DNA of 64,000 bases from Trinickia soli (GTDB lineage: Bacteria; Pseudomonadota; Gammaproteobacteria; Burkholderiales; Burkholderiaceae). This document shows, one piece after another, positions 34,177 through 44,300 of the stretch. The notes beneath the pieces are model-generated. The model was not told the origin of the DNA, ran no database searches, and worked only from the letters and a program-made list of their open reading frames with translations. The position numbers and the translations under genes are program-made. The first letter of the stretch is position 1. The number at the start of each line of letters is the position of its first letter. The stretch is from NCBI RefSeq assembly GCF_002879855.1, contig NZ_PNYB01000005.1, positions 220,643 to 284,642 of the forward strand. The letters are read 5' to 3'.

Positions 34177-35385
34177 ATGCGAACGATCCAACGACGATTC
34201 AAGCACGCTGCGCTCGTGGTTGCCGGCTGTGCGTTCTTTGCGCTGGCGGCCGCGCCCGCGGCAACGTACGCGGCCGACACGCTGCGCCCCGAGGTGGGCA
34301 AGCCTTTGAACGATGCGCAAACGCTCTATCGCGCGCACAAGTACAAAGAGGCGCTCGCCAAGATTGCGCAAGCCGCGGCCACGCCCGGCAAGACGCCGTA
34401 TGAAACGTACATGATCGAGGAAATGCGCGGCGCGGCGGCCGTGGCCGCCGGCGACACCGGTTTGGCCGCGCAGGCGTACGAGTCGCTGCTCAACGGCGGC
34501 AAATTGCAGGGCGAAGACGAACAGCGTGTCACGGCCACGTTGGCGGGCATTTACTTCCAGGAGCGCAATTACCCGCGGGCGATCGTGACCGCGCAGCGCT
34601 ATTTGAAAGCAGGCGGCAGCGACCCGCAGATGCGCACGGTGCTCGTGCAGTCGTACTACCTGTCGAACGATTGCGCGAGCGTCGTCAATTTGTTGAAGCC
34701 GGGCGTCGATGCGCAGACGAAAGCGGGACATGCGCCCGACGAATCGCAACTGCAATTGCTCGGCACCTGCGCGCAACGCACGAAGAACGACATGGCCTAC
34801 CGTGGCGCACTCGAAGCGCTCGTCGCCTATCACCCGAAGCAGTCGTACTGGGATGATCTGCTCGCTGCGATTCGCAACAAGCCCGGCTATTCGTCGCGCC
34901 TCGACATCGACACCTACCGCCTGCGTCGTGCAACCGGCGCATTGACGAGTGTCGACGATTACATGGAAATGACGCAGCTTGCGCTCGTCGCCCATAGTCC
35001 CGCCGAAGCGAAGCAGGTCATCGATCAGGGCTTCACGGCGGGCGTGCTCGGTCACGATCCGAAAACGGCCGATCGCGAGAAGCGCTTGCAGGCGCTGGCC
35101 GCCAAGCGCGCGGCGGCCGGCGTCGACAAGGCCGATGCGCCCGCGCCGATCGATCAAGGCTTGAACCTCGTTTTCGCGGGGCAGGCGAAAGACGGGATCG
35201 CGATGATGGAAGCGGCAATGGCCGGAGGTAAGCTCCAACATCCCGATCAAGCGCAGCTGCATCTGGGCGTCGCTTATTACGTGGCTGGACAAAAGGCAAA
35301 CGCCGTGAAGGCGTTCCGCGCGGTTAAAGGCACGGACGGGTCGAGCGATCTGGCCCGCCTCTGGTTGCTGGTAGCGTCGAAGTGA
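34177..35385 (+). CDS. Periplasmic TPR-repeat protein of the TonB operon
   Basis: 402 residues. A signal peptide (MRTIQRRFKHAALVVAGCAF, cleavage after TYA) is followed by helical tetratricopeptide-like repeats, for example LYRAHKYKEALAKI, LAAQAYESLL and LGVAYYVAGQKANAVKAF. ATG 34177 is six bases after AAGGAAG; a GTG at 34171 is the alternative. Such TPR proteins often accompany exbB-exbD-exbD groups in proteobacteria and probably scaffold the TonB complex. Its exact partner is not known. Confidence 0.78.
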   Translation: MRTIQRRFKHAALVVAGCAFFALAAAPAATYAADTLRPEVGKPLNDAQTLYRAHKYKEALAKIAQAAATPGKTPYETYMIEEMRGAAAVAAGDTGLAAQAYESLLNGGKLQGEDEQRVTATLAGIYFQERNYPRAIVTAQRYLKAGGSDPQMRTVLVQSYYLSNDCASVVNLLKPGVDAQTKAGHAPDESQLQLLGTCAQRTKNDMAYRGALEALVAYHPKQSYWDDLLAAIRNKPGYSSRLDIDTYRLRRATGALTSVDDYMEMTQLALVAHSPAEAKQVIDQGFTAGVLGHDPKTADREKRLQALAAKRAAAGVDKADAPAPIDQGLNLVFAGQAKDGIAMMEAAMAGGKLQHPDQAQLHLGVAYYVAGQKANAVKAFRAVKGTDGSSDLARLWLLVASK

Positions 35386-35402
35386 GGCGGCGCTAGGGGG
35401 CG

Positions 35403-35438
35403 GCCGTCGCGCGGTGGAGGGGATCATCGCGCGACGGC
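35403..35438 (+). terminator. Hairpin separating the TonB operon from the Yej operon
   Basis: GCCGTCGCGCG (35403-35413) pairs perfectly with CGCGCGACGGC (35428-35438) over a 14-base loop, followed by AAATTATT. The weak T-tract suggests partial termination. A second hairpin (CGCCGG with CCGGCG) lies near 35474-35490, just before the yejA start. Confidence 0.55.
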
Positions 35439-35512
35439 AAATTATTCGCCTTCGACCGCTCCGATGAATGGCGCGCCGGCTTCTCCGGCGTGCGTCCACA
35501 CGCACTGAAAGA

Positions 35513-37387
35513 ATGAGACCTTCCTTGTTTCGCCTGGCATTCGCGACGGCGTTCGGTTTGGCCTGCGCGATCGGCGCGCAAGCCAAACCGGCCATCGCGC
35601 AATTCGGCGAGCCTAAATATCCGCCGAATTTCACGCATTTCGATTACGCGGATCCTGACGCGTCGAATACCGGCACGCTCCATTTTCAGAATTACGATCA
35701 GGCGCAAAGCTACGATTCGCTCAATCCGTTCATCGTGCGAGGCCAATTCGCGCCGGATGTCCGCAATCTGATGTTCGATACCTTGATGCAGCGTAGCTGG
35801 GACGAATTGGCGTCGGAATATCCGCTCATCGCCGACGATGTCGAGGTGGCGCCCGATGGCCGGTCGGCCACCTTTCACATCAATCCGAAAGCGCATTTCT
35901 CGAACGGCGATCCGATTACCGCGGCCGACGTCAAGTACTCGTTCGACACGCTCAAGAGTCAGCAGGCGTCGCCGATGATCTCGTCGCAGTTTTCCGAGAT
36001 CAAGCGCGCGACCGTGGTCGATCGTTCGACGGTGCGGTTCGATTTCGTCGACAACTCGCGCGCGGCGCCGCTGATTGCCGGCGATATTCCCGTGTTCTCG
36101 CCGAAATGGGGCATGCAGCCCGACGGCAAGCGATTGCCGTTCGATCAGATTTCAGTCGAGCCGCCCATTGCCAGCGGCCCTTACCTCGTCGAACAGCGCA
36201 AGAACGACAAAGAGATCATCTATCGGCGCGATCCGAACTACTGGGCAGCCGATCTGCCTTCGCGCCGCGGCATGTTCCATTTCGACCGGATCGTCTTCAA
36301 GCTCTACCTCGATCAATACGTCAAGCTGGAAGCATTCAAGGCCGGCACCGACGATGTCGATCGCGAATACAGCGCTACGCAATGGGCGCGCAAATACGTG
36401 GGCAAGAATTTCGATTCCGGGTTACTCAGAAAAGAGACTTTCCCCGACGGGCCCGCACAGATGCAAGGGTTCGTCATCAATACGCGTAAGCCTGAATTCC
36501 AGGATCAACGTGTCCGTCATGCGCTCGCCCTGGCGTTCGACTATGACTGGATGAACCGCATGATGTTCTACGGTCAGTACACGCGGCTTAACAGCTTCTG
36601 GGATGCCAGCCCATTCGGCGCCACGGGCATGCCGAGCGAAAAAGAACTGAAGCTGCTCGAACCGTTCCGCGCCGAGCTTCCCCCCGAGGTGTTCGGGCCG
36701 ATGGTGAAGCAGCCAAGCACGAAGCCGCCCGGATCCTTGCGCGCGAACCTGAGGCAGGCGCGCGAGTTGTTGGCCGAGGCGGGCTGGCATTACCGCGATG
36801 GCGCGCTGCGTAATGATGCGGGCACGCCCATGCGCATCGAAATCATGGATGACGAGCCCGGCTTCGATCGTCTGTTGATTCCCTACATGCAGGCGCTGCA
36901 AACGCTCGGCATCGACGCGCACATGCGTGAAATCGACAGCGCGCTTTATCAAAAGCGTCTCGACAGCTTCCAGTTCGACATCACGACTTACATCTATCCG
37001 CCCGTGACGATTCCCGGCATCGAACTCGAACGGCGTTTCAGCAGCAAGGCGGCTTCGCAAGTCGGTTCGGAAAACTACTCGGGGATCCGCTCCAAGGCCG
37101 TCGATGCACTCGTGCATGCCGCCATCTCGGCCGCGAATCTCGACGATCTCGAAGCGGCGACGCGGGCGCTCGATCGCGTGCTGATCAACGAGTACTACCT
37201 CGTGCCGCAGTACTACGAGGCCGATGCACGTATCGCCTACAAGACGACGATTGGGCATCCGAAGGTGGTGCCGACCACCTACCAGTCCGAAGACTGGATC
37301 ATCGATTACTGGTTTCCGAAAGGAAAGCGCCCAATGAGCACGCAGGCATCGGCCGAAAAGATACCTGCCGAGACTGGCACGCACTGA
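35513..37387 (+). CDS. yejA: Peptide-binding protein YejA-like (ABC importer)
   Basis: 624 residues. The signal peptide begins MRPSLFRLAFATAFGLACAI. The mature start (FGEPKYPPNFTHFDYADPDA) is the characteristic opening of YejA within SBP family 5. Family 5 marks include FHINPKAHFSNGDPITAADV and YWAADLPSRRGMFHFDRI. It captures oligopeptide-like molecules in the periplasm; YejABEF also takes up microcin C in E. coli. ATG 35513 was preferred to ATG 35468 because the signal peptide begins there. It opens an operon with yejB, yejE and yejF. Confidence 0.93.
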   Translation: MRPSLFRLAFATAFGLACAIGAQAKPAIAQFGEPKYPPNFTHFDYADPDASNTGTLHFQNYDQAQSYDSLNPFIVRGQFAPDVRNLMFDTLMQRSWDELASEYPLIADDVEVAPDGRSATFHINPKAHFSNGDPITAADVKYSFDTLKSQQASPMISSQFSEIKRATVVDRSTVRFDFVDNSRAAPLIAGDIPVFSPKWGMQPDGKRLPFDQISVEPPIASGPYLVEQRKNDKEIIYRRDPNYWAADLPSRRGMFHFDRIVFKLYLDQYVKLEAFKAGTDDVDREYSATQWARKYVGKNFDSGLLRKETFPDGPAQMQGFVINTRKPEFQDQRVRHALALAFDYDWMNRMMFYGQYTRLNSFWDASPFGATGMPSEKELKLLEPFRAELPPEVFGPMVKQPSTKPPGSLRANLRQARELLAEAGWHYRDGALRNDAGTPMRIEIMDDEPGFDRLLIPYMQALQTLGIDAHMREIDSALYQKRLDSFQFDITTYIYPPVTIPGIELERRFSSKAASQVGSENYSGIRSKAVDALVHAAISAANLDDLEAATRALDRVLINEYYLVPQYYEADARIAYKTTIGHPKVVPTTYQSEDWIIDYWFPKGKRPMSTQASAEKIPAETGTH

Positions 37388-37422
37388 GGCTTCGGCACAG
37401 CAAGCAATATTAAGGACTCCTG

Positions 37423-38481
37423 ATGTTTGCTTACATTCTTCGACGGCTTTTGCTGATGATTCCGACGCTGATCGGTGTCGTCACGCTGACCTTCGTCGTG
37501 ACGCAGTTCGTGCCGGGCGGCCCCGTGGAGCAGATGGTGACGCAACTGCGTCACGGACAGGCCAATCACGGGGGCGACGGCGGCGGTAGCGGAGGCGGCG
37601 GCTATCACGCGAGCCAGGGTGTCGACCCGCAGCAGATCGAGCAGATCAAGAAACAATTCGGCTTCGACAAGCCGCCGCTCACGCGTTACTTCCTGATGCT
37701 GAAGAATTACGCCACGTTCAATCTCGGGCAATCGTACTTTCAGCACGCAAGCGTTTGGCGCGTCATTCGCAACAAGCTTCCCGTGTCGATTTCGCTGGGC
37801 TTGTGGACGATCGTGCTGACCTATGCGATTTCGGTTCCGCTCGGTATTGCGAAGGCCGTGCGCAACGGCTCTCGATTCGATGCGGTGACGAGCATCCTCG
37901 TGCTGATCGGTTATGCCATTCCGGGATTCGTGCTCGGTGTCCTGCTGCTGATGCTGTTCGGTGGCGGCTCGTTCTGGCAGGTGTTTCCGATGCGCGGTTT
38001 GACGTCCGACAACTTCGACGATCTGACGACGATCGGCAAGCTGCTCGACTATCTCTGGCACATGGTATTGCCCGTTACGGCGTCCGTCGTCGGCAACTTC
38101 GCGATCGTGACGATTCTCACGAAGAACACGTTCCTCGAAGAGATCGGTCGACAGTACGTGTTGACGGCCCGCGCCAAGGGCGCCCCGGAGCGTGACGTTT
38201 TGTGGAAACACGTGCTGCGCAATGCCGCGATCCCGCTGCTGACGGGCTTGCCCGCCGCCTTCGTGGGCGCCTTCCTGAACGGCAACCTGCTGATCGAGAC
38301 GCTGTTCTCGCTCGACGGCATGGGCCAGCTTTCGTACGACTCGGTGATACGCCGCGACTACCCGGTGGTGCTCGGCTCGCTGTTCCTTTTCACCCTGATC
38401 GGCCTCGTAACCAAACTCATTGCTGACGTCTGCTATGTCCTCGTCGACCCCCGCATCCAATTCGACCGCATGGACCGCTAA
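37423..38481 (+). CDS. yejB: Peptide ABC importer permease YejB-like
   Basis: 352 residues with six predicted membrane helices. It begins MFAYILRRLLLMIPTLIGVV and has a glycine-rich periplasmic loop (about 49-60), as E. coli YejB does. The permease-ATPase coupling segment is VLTARAKGAPERDVLWKHVL. AAGGA precedes ATG 37423. It ends inside the start of yejE (47-base overlap), so the two permeases are made together. Confidence 0.95.
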   Translation: MFAYILRRLLLMIPTLIGVVTLTFVVTQFVPGGPVEQMVTQLRHGQANHGGDGGGSGGGGYHASQGVDPQQIEQIKKQFGFDKPPLTRYFLMLKNYATFNLGQSYFQHASVWRVIRNKLPVSISLGLWTIVLTYAISVPLGIAKAVRNGSRFDAVTSILVLIGYAIPGFVLGVLLLMLFGGGSFWQVFPMRGLTSDNFDDLTTIGKLLDYLWHMVLPVTASVVGNFAIVTILTKNTFLEEIGRQYVLTARAKGAPERDVLWKHVLRNAAIPLLTGLPAAFVGAFLNGNLLIETLFSLDGMGQLSYDSVIRRDYPVVLGSLFLFTLIGLVTKLIADVCYVLVDPRIQFDRMDR

Positions 38482-39544
38482 TGTGGTCAGTGCACCGGTA
38501 GCGTCGCCGTCGCCATGGCGGCGCACGTGGCTGCGCTTCAAAAGTCAGCGGCTCGGCTATTGGAGCCTCGTGATTTTTGTCGCGCTGTTCGCGCTCAGCC
38601 TGATCGGCGAGGTGCTCTGCAACGACAAGCCGCTCGTCGTGCGGTACGACGGCCACTATTACTTTCCGATCCTGAAGGTGTACCCGGAGACGCAGTTCGG
38701 CGGCGACTTCCCCGCGAAGACGAACTACCTCGATCCGTATATCCGCTCGCGCATCGAATCGAACGGCAACTTCGCGATCTATCCGCCGAATCACAACTAC
38801 TACGACACGATCGATTACTTCGCCGTGCGGCCGTTTCCCGCGCCGCCGTCGTCGTCCAACTGGCTCGGGACCGATCAGTTCGGGCGCGACGTGCTCTCGC
38901 GGCTGCTTTATGGGTTCCGTGTGTCCGTGTTGATGGCGTTGGCGCTGACGGTGTCGGGCGTTTTCTTCGGCGTGCTGACCGGCGCGTTGCAGGGGTTTTA
39001 CGGCGGGCGCACGGATTTGATCGGGCAGCGGCTCATCGAGATCTGGAGTTCGATGCCCGACCTTTATCTGCTGATCATCTTCGCTTCGATTTTCGAGCCG
39101 ACGCTGTGGTTGTTGTTTATTTTGTTATCGATGTTCGGCTGGCTCGTGCTGTCCGACTATGTGCGTGCCGAATTCCTGCGTAACCGGTCGCTCGATTATG
39201 TGAAGGCTGCGCGTACGATGGGTCTTTCGAACTGGCAGATCATCTGGCGGCACGTGCTGCCCAACAGCCTGACGCCGGTTATTACGTTTCTGCCGTTTCG
39301 CATGAGCGCTGCGATTCTGTCGCTGACGAGCCTCGATTTTCTCGGTCTCGGCGTCCCGCCGCCGACGCCGAGTCTCGGTGAGCTGATGCAGGAAGGCAAG
39401 AACAATCTCGACGCATGGTGGATTTCGATTTCGGCGTTTTCAGCGCTCGTTGTCACGTTGTTGTTGCTGACGTTCATGGGCGATGCCTTGCGTAATGCGC
39501 TCGACACGCGCAATCGTGGTTCGGCATTCGGAGGCGCGAAGTGA
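38435..39544 (+). CDS. yejE: Peptide ABC importer permease YejE-like
   Basis: 369 residues. After a Ser/Pro-rich lead come RRTWLRFKSQRLGYWSLVIF, a large periplasmic loop typical of YejE (VRYDGHYYFPILKVYPETQF) and five further helices. The coupling segment is DYVKAARTMGLSNWQIIWRH. ATG 38435 overlaps the 3' end of yejB by 47 bases; a TTG lies 15 bases earlier. Its stop TGA shares one base with the yejF start. Confidence 0.95.
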   Translation: MSSSTPASNSTAWTANVVSAPVASPSPWRRTWLRFKSQRLGYWSLVIFVALFALSLIGEVLCNDKPLVVRYDGHYYFPILKVYPETQFGGDFPAKTNYLDPYIRSRIESNGNFAIYPPNHNYYDTIDYFAVRPFPAPPSSSNWLGTDQFGRDVLSRLLYGFRVSVLMALALTVSGVFFGVLTGALQGFYGGRTDLIGQRLIEIWSSMPDLYLLIIFASIFEPTLWLLFILLSMFGWLVLSDYVRAEFLRNRSLDYVKAARTMGLSNWQIIWRHVLPNSLTPVITFLPFRMSAAILSLTSLDFLGLGVPPPTPSLGELMQEGKNNLDAWWISISAFSALVVTLLLLTFMGDALRNALDTRNRGSAFGGAK

Positions 39545-41181
39545 TGCGCAATAGTCCTTTGCTCAGCATCGAACATCTTTCGATCAGCTTCGGCGCCAAA
39601 GAGTGCGTGCGTGATTTGAATCTCGCGATCGCCCGCGGCGAGCGCGTGGCGCTCGTCGGCGAATCGGGTTCCGGCAAGAGCCTGACGGCGCTATCGATAT
39701 TGCGACTCGTGCAATATGCCACGCTGTCCGGGCGGATCCTGTTCGAAGGCGACGATTTGCTTGCCAAGACCGAACAGCAGATGCGCGGTATTCGCGGCGC
39801 CGACATCGCCATGGTGTTTCAGGAGCCGATGACGGCGCTGAACCCGCTCTATACGGTCGGCAAGCAGATTGCGGAAAGTCTGCGCCTGCATGAAGGCCTG
39901 CGGCCGAACGCGGCGCGGGCGCGAGGCATCGAACTCTTGCGCCGTACCGGTATTCCCGAGCCCGAACGGCGCATCGACAGCTTTCCGCATCAGCTTTCGG
40001 GTGGCCAGCGTCAGCGCGCGATGATTGCGATGGCGCTCGCGTGCCGGCCGCGGCTGCTGTTGGCCGACGAACCGACTACGGCGCTCGACGTCACCGTGCG
40101 GCAGCAGATCGTCGACCTGTTGATCGGTTTGCAGGAGCAGGAGGCGGCCGAGCGCGGCATGGCCGTGCTGTTGATCACGCACGATCTGAACCTCGTGCGG
40201 CGGTTCGCCCAGCGGGTGGCGGTCATGGAAAAGGGCGTGCTCGTCGAAACGAACACGACCGAAGCGTTGTTTTCGAATCCGCAACACCCTTATACGAAGC
40301 GGCTGCTCGATAGCGAGCCGACCCGATGCGTCGACCCCGTGCCGGCCGATTCGGAGAACGTGCTTGAAATCTCGGGGCTGGCGGTCGATTACCGCACGAG
40401 TGCCAAGGGGCTGCGCGGTTTGTTCGGTAGCGCCACGTTTCGCGCGGTCCAGGATGTCGATCTGACGCTGCGGCGTGGGGAAACGGTCGGCATCGTCGGC
40501 GAATCGGGTTCGGGCAAATCGACGCTGGCGTCCACGGTGCTCGGGCTGCAACGCGCGGCGGCCGGCGAAATCAGAATCGGCGATCGACCGCTCGCCAGTT
40601 ATCGTGCGTCGAGCGCCGAGTGGTGCGCCCTTTGTGCACGCATGCAGGTCGTGTTCCAGGATCCGTTCGGCTCGCTCTCGCCTCGCATGACGATCGAACA
40701 GATCGTCGGCGAAGGGCTGCGGGTGCATAAGCCGAATCTGAGCGTCAAAGAGCGCACGGCGCGGGTGACCGAACTGTTGGAAGAAGTCGGTCTGCCGTCC
40801 GATGCGTTGCTGCGATATCCGCATGAGTTCTCGGGTGGACAGCGGCAACGCATCGCCATCGCGCGGGCGCTGGCCGTCGAGCCCGAACTGCTCGTGCTCG
40901 ACGAGCCCACGAGCGCGCTCGATGTTTCCGTGCAGCAGCAAGTGCTGGCGCTGCTCACGCGTCTGCAGAAGAAGTACGGCCTCAGCTATTTGTTCATCAC
41001 GCACGATCTGGCGGTCATGCGCGCGATGGCGCATCGCGTCGTCGTCATGAAATCGGGGCGCATCGTCGAAGCCGGCGATACGCTCGACGTGTTGAGCGCG
41101 CCTTCGCATCCGTACACGCAATCGCTGCTCGCGGCGTCGATGCAGATCCCTGAGCCCGATCCCAACGAGGCAGTGGCATGA
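39544..41181 (+). CDS. yejF: Fused dual ATPase YejF-like
   Basis: 545 residues holding two complete ABC ATPase domains, as in YejF. First: GESGSGKS Walker A, LSGGQRQR signature, LLADEPT Walker B. Second: GESGSGKS, FSGGQRQR, LVLDEPT. Each half ends with the oligopeptide-transporter HPYT segment. All catalytic motifs are intact. ATG 39544 overlaps the yejE stop; a GTG lies three bases earlier. It is followed by 132 bases and the RND gene. Confidence 0.95.
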   Translation: MRNSPLLSIEHLSISFGAKECVRDLNLAIARGERVALVGESGSGKSLTALSILRLVQYATLSGRILFEGDDLLAKTEQQMRGIRGADIAMVFQEPMTALNPLYTVGKQIAESLRLHEGLRPNAARARGIELLRRTGIPEPERRIDSFPHQLSGGQRQRAMIAMALACRPRLLLADEPTTALDVTVRQQIVDLLIGLQEQEAAERGMAVLLITHDLNLVRRFAQRVAVMEKGVLVETNTTEALFSNPQHPYTKRLLDSEPTRCVDPVPADSENVLEISGLAVDYRTSAKGLRGLFGSATFRAVQDVDLTLRRGETVGIVGESGSGKSTLASTVLGLQRAAAGEIRIGDRPLASYRASSAEWCALCARMQVVFQDPFGSLSPRMTIEQIVGEGLRVHKPNLSVKERTARVTELLEEVGLPSDALLRYPHEFSGGQRQRIAIARALAVEPELLVLDEPTSALDVSVQQQVLALLTRLQKKYGLSYLFITHDLAVMRAMAHRVVVMKSGRIVEAGDTLDVLSAPSHPYTQSLLAASMQIPEPDPNEAVA

Positions 41182-41313
41182 AGTCGACGCCGCAGATACC
41201 GGACCTGATTGCGGGAGGAGCAAGCCAAGACCGTTGAATTTGCGCCGCCGAGCGGCGGATGAGGCCACCGGAGGCAGAAACACAGCCAAAAAAAACAACG
41301 GAGACTTAAGCAC

Positions 41314-44300
41314 GTGCCGTCCTTTTTCATCGATCGTCCGGTGTTTGCCTGGATCGTCGCGCTCGCGATCATCGTTGCGGGTGCGCTGGCGTTGCCGATG
41401 CTGCCCGTCGCGCAGTATCCGCGGCTGGCGCCTCCGCGCGTCATCATCTCGGCCACTTACCCGGGCGCGTCGGCCGAGGTGGTCGACAGCGACGTCGCGA
41501 GCCTGATGGAGCAGAGCCTGGATGGGGCAGACGGTCTGCAGTACTACGAGACGACGAGCGACGCACTCGGCGAAGTGGAAATCGACGTGACGTTTGCGCC
41601 CGGGACGAATCCCGATCTCGCAATGATCGATGTACAAAACCGCTTGAAGCAGATCGAACCTCGCCTGCCGCAACAGGTCGTGCAGCAGGGCATTTCGGTG
41701 TTCAAGGCGGCCAACACGTTCCTCATGCTCGTGACGCTTGTGTCGACGGACGGCATGCGGGATTCGACGGCGCTCAGCGATTACCTGAACCGGTTCCTGC
41801 TGCGCGAGCTCAAGCGCACGCCGGGCGTGGGCGCGGCCCAGCTATGGGATGCCGACCGCGCCATGCGCATTTGGCTCGATCCGATGAAGCTGCGCGAGTA
41901 TGACTTGTCGCCGGCCGATGTCTCCGCTGCGATCCACGCGCAAAACGCGACGGTGACGGCGGGCGCGATTGGCGATGCGCCGGCGGTCGATGGCCAGGTG
42001 CTGACGGCTTCGGTCAGCGTGCGCGGACAGTTGCTTACGCCGCAGGAATTCGCTGCCATCGTGTTGAAGGCGCGGCCCGATGGGTCGGTCGTGCGTCTGG
42101 GCGACGTGGCCCGCGTCGAGCTTGGCCGTGACAGTTACACGTTCTGGTCGCGATTGAACGGGAGGACGGCCGCGACGGTCGGCATCCAGCTCGGGCCGCT
42201 CGGCAATGCGCTCGAGACATCGAACGCGATTCATCAACGCATCGCCGAGCTTTCGAAAACATTGCCGCCGGGCGTTGCCGTCGAAATACCCTACGACGGT
42301 GCGCATTTCGTCAAGATTGCGATCAGCGAGGTGCTGATCACGCTGATCGAGGCCATCGTGCTCGTCTTTTGCGTGATGTGGCTGTTCCTGCGCAACCTGC
42401 GTTATACGCTCGTGCCGACGATCGTGATTCCCGTGGCACTGATGGGCGCGTTCGCGTCGATGTATGTGTTCGGGTTATCGATCAACGTTTTCACCCTGTT
42501 CGGGCTTGTCCTCGCGATCGGGATTCTCGTTGACGATGCGATCGTCGTCGTCGAGAACATCGAGCGCATCATGCGCGACGAACGGCTTTCGCCGCGCGAC
42601 GCGACGCGCAAAGCAATGACGCAGATCGGCGGCGCGATTGTCGGCGTGACTGCGGTGTTGACGGCCGTATTCGTGCCGATGGCGTTTTTCACGGGCGGCG
42701 TCGGCGGCATCTACCGGCAGTTCTCGATTGCGATGATTGCGGCGATTCTCATCTCCGCTTTCATGGCGCTGACGCTCGCACCGGCGTTGTGCGCGAACCT
42801 GCTCAAGCCGCCGCGGCACGAGGATCACGTGCATTCGGGCTTCGTCGGTCGGTTCTTGAATGGTTTCGAACGTGCATCGACCGGTTATCGCGGGCTTATC
42901 GCAACGTTGATTCGTTTTCCTAAGCGATTTTTTGCGGTTCACCTCGCATTGATCGGGGTTGGTGCTTTGCTGTATGCGTCGCTGCCGGGCGGCTTCCTGC
43001 CGACCGAAGACCAGGGTCAACTGCAAGTCATGGTGCAGCTGCCGCCCGGCGCGTCGCAGCAGCGCACCTATGCGGTGATCCGGCAGGTCGAAGACATTCT
43101 TCATCGAGAGCGCGCAATCGAGAACGTGACAACGGTCATCGGTTGGAGTTTTGCGGGCAGCGGACAAAACGTCGGAATGGCCTTCATTGCCCTGAAGGAC
43201 TGGTCGCATCGGAACATCGGCGCGCTCGCTTTACGGGATCGGTTGAACGAATCGTTCGGGAAGATTCGCGACGGCGAGGTCATTGCACAGTTGCCGCCTT
43301 CGGTGCCGGGGATGGGACATGCTGAGGGCTTCACGTTCCACCTCGAAGACCGCGGCGGCATCGGTAAGGAAGGGCTCGATGCGGCGCGGGAACGCCTGCT
43401 CGATCTGGCCCGTAAAAGCCCCGTGTTAGCGGACGTGCATTCGGAGACGCTGCCCGACGCGCCGCGTGTGGTGCTCGTCATCGATCGCGCCAAAGCGTAT
43501 GCGATGAACGTGTCGTTCAATGCGATCGAAGACGTGCTCGGCAACACCTTCGGCACGTCGTATGTCGACGATTACCCGGCGGCGGGGCGGATGCTGCGCG
43601 TGCTCGTTTCAGCCGATTCGCCGGCCCGCATGACCGACGCCGATCTGTTGAATCTGTCGGTTCGCAATGATTTGGGCAAGATGGTGCCGTTTTCGGCGTT
43701 CTCTTCGCTCAAATGGTCGCGCGGGCCGATCATGCTGACGCGCTACAACGGCTATCCGTCGCTTGACGTAACGGGGCGGGCGGCGGACGGCTATAGCTCC
43801 GGCGTAGCGATGGCGGAAATGCAAAGGTTGGCTGCATTGCTGCCCGAAGGCGTGTCGTACGACTGGGCCGACGCGGCGCTCGCGGAAACGCAAGCTGCGC
43901 GGCAGACGCCGATGTTGATCGGCTTGTCGTTGCTCGCCGTGTTCATGGCGCTGGCTGCACTTTATGAGAGCTGGACGATCCCGTTGTCGGTACTGATCGT
44001 CGTGCCGCTCGGCATGATCGGCGCCGTCGCTGCGATGCTCCTGCGCGGCTTGCCCAATGACATTTACTTCAAGATCGGCCTCGTCACCGTGATCGGCCTC
44101 GCCGGAAAGAACGCCATTCTGATCGTGCAATTCGCGCGCGATGCGCGTGCGCATGGCGCCTCGCTGGTCGAATCGATCGTGCAAGCCTGCGCGATGCGGT
44201 TTCGGCCGATCGTCATGACATCGGCGGCGTTCCTGCTCGGCGTCGTGCCGCTCGTGTTTTCGAGCGGAGGCGGTGCCGAGAGTCGCCATTCGATCGGGAC

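Noticed and set aside
33847..35634. 595-residue leftward frame opposite the TPR gene
   Set aside because: Antisense shadow with no family signal; the plus-strand ExbD, TPR and YejA genes explain the region.
37561..37611. Glycine/histidine-rich loop in the YejB-like permease as a possible metal-binding insertion
   Set aside because: E. coli YejB also carries a glycine-rich periplasmic loop at this place, so it is a family feature rather than an oddity.
41245..41258. CCGCCGagCGGCGG hairpin between yejF and the RND gene as a terminator
   Set aside because: A two-base loop and no T-run make it an unlikely terminator.
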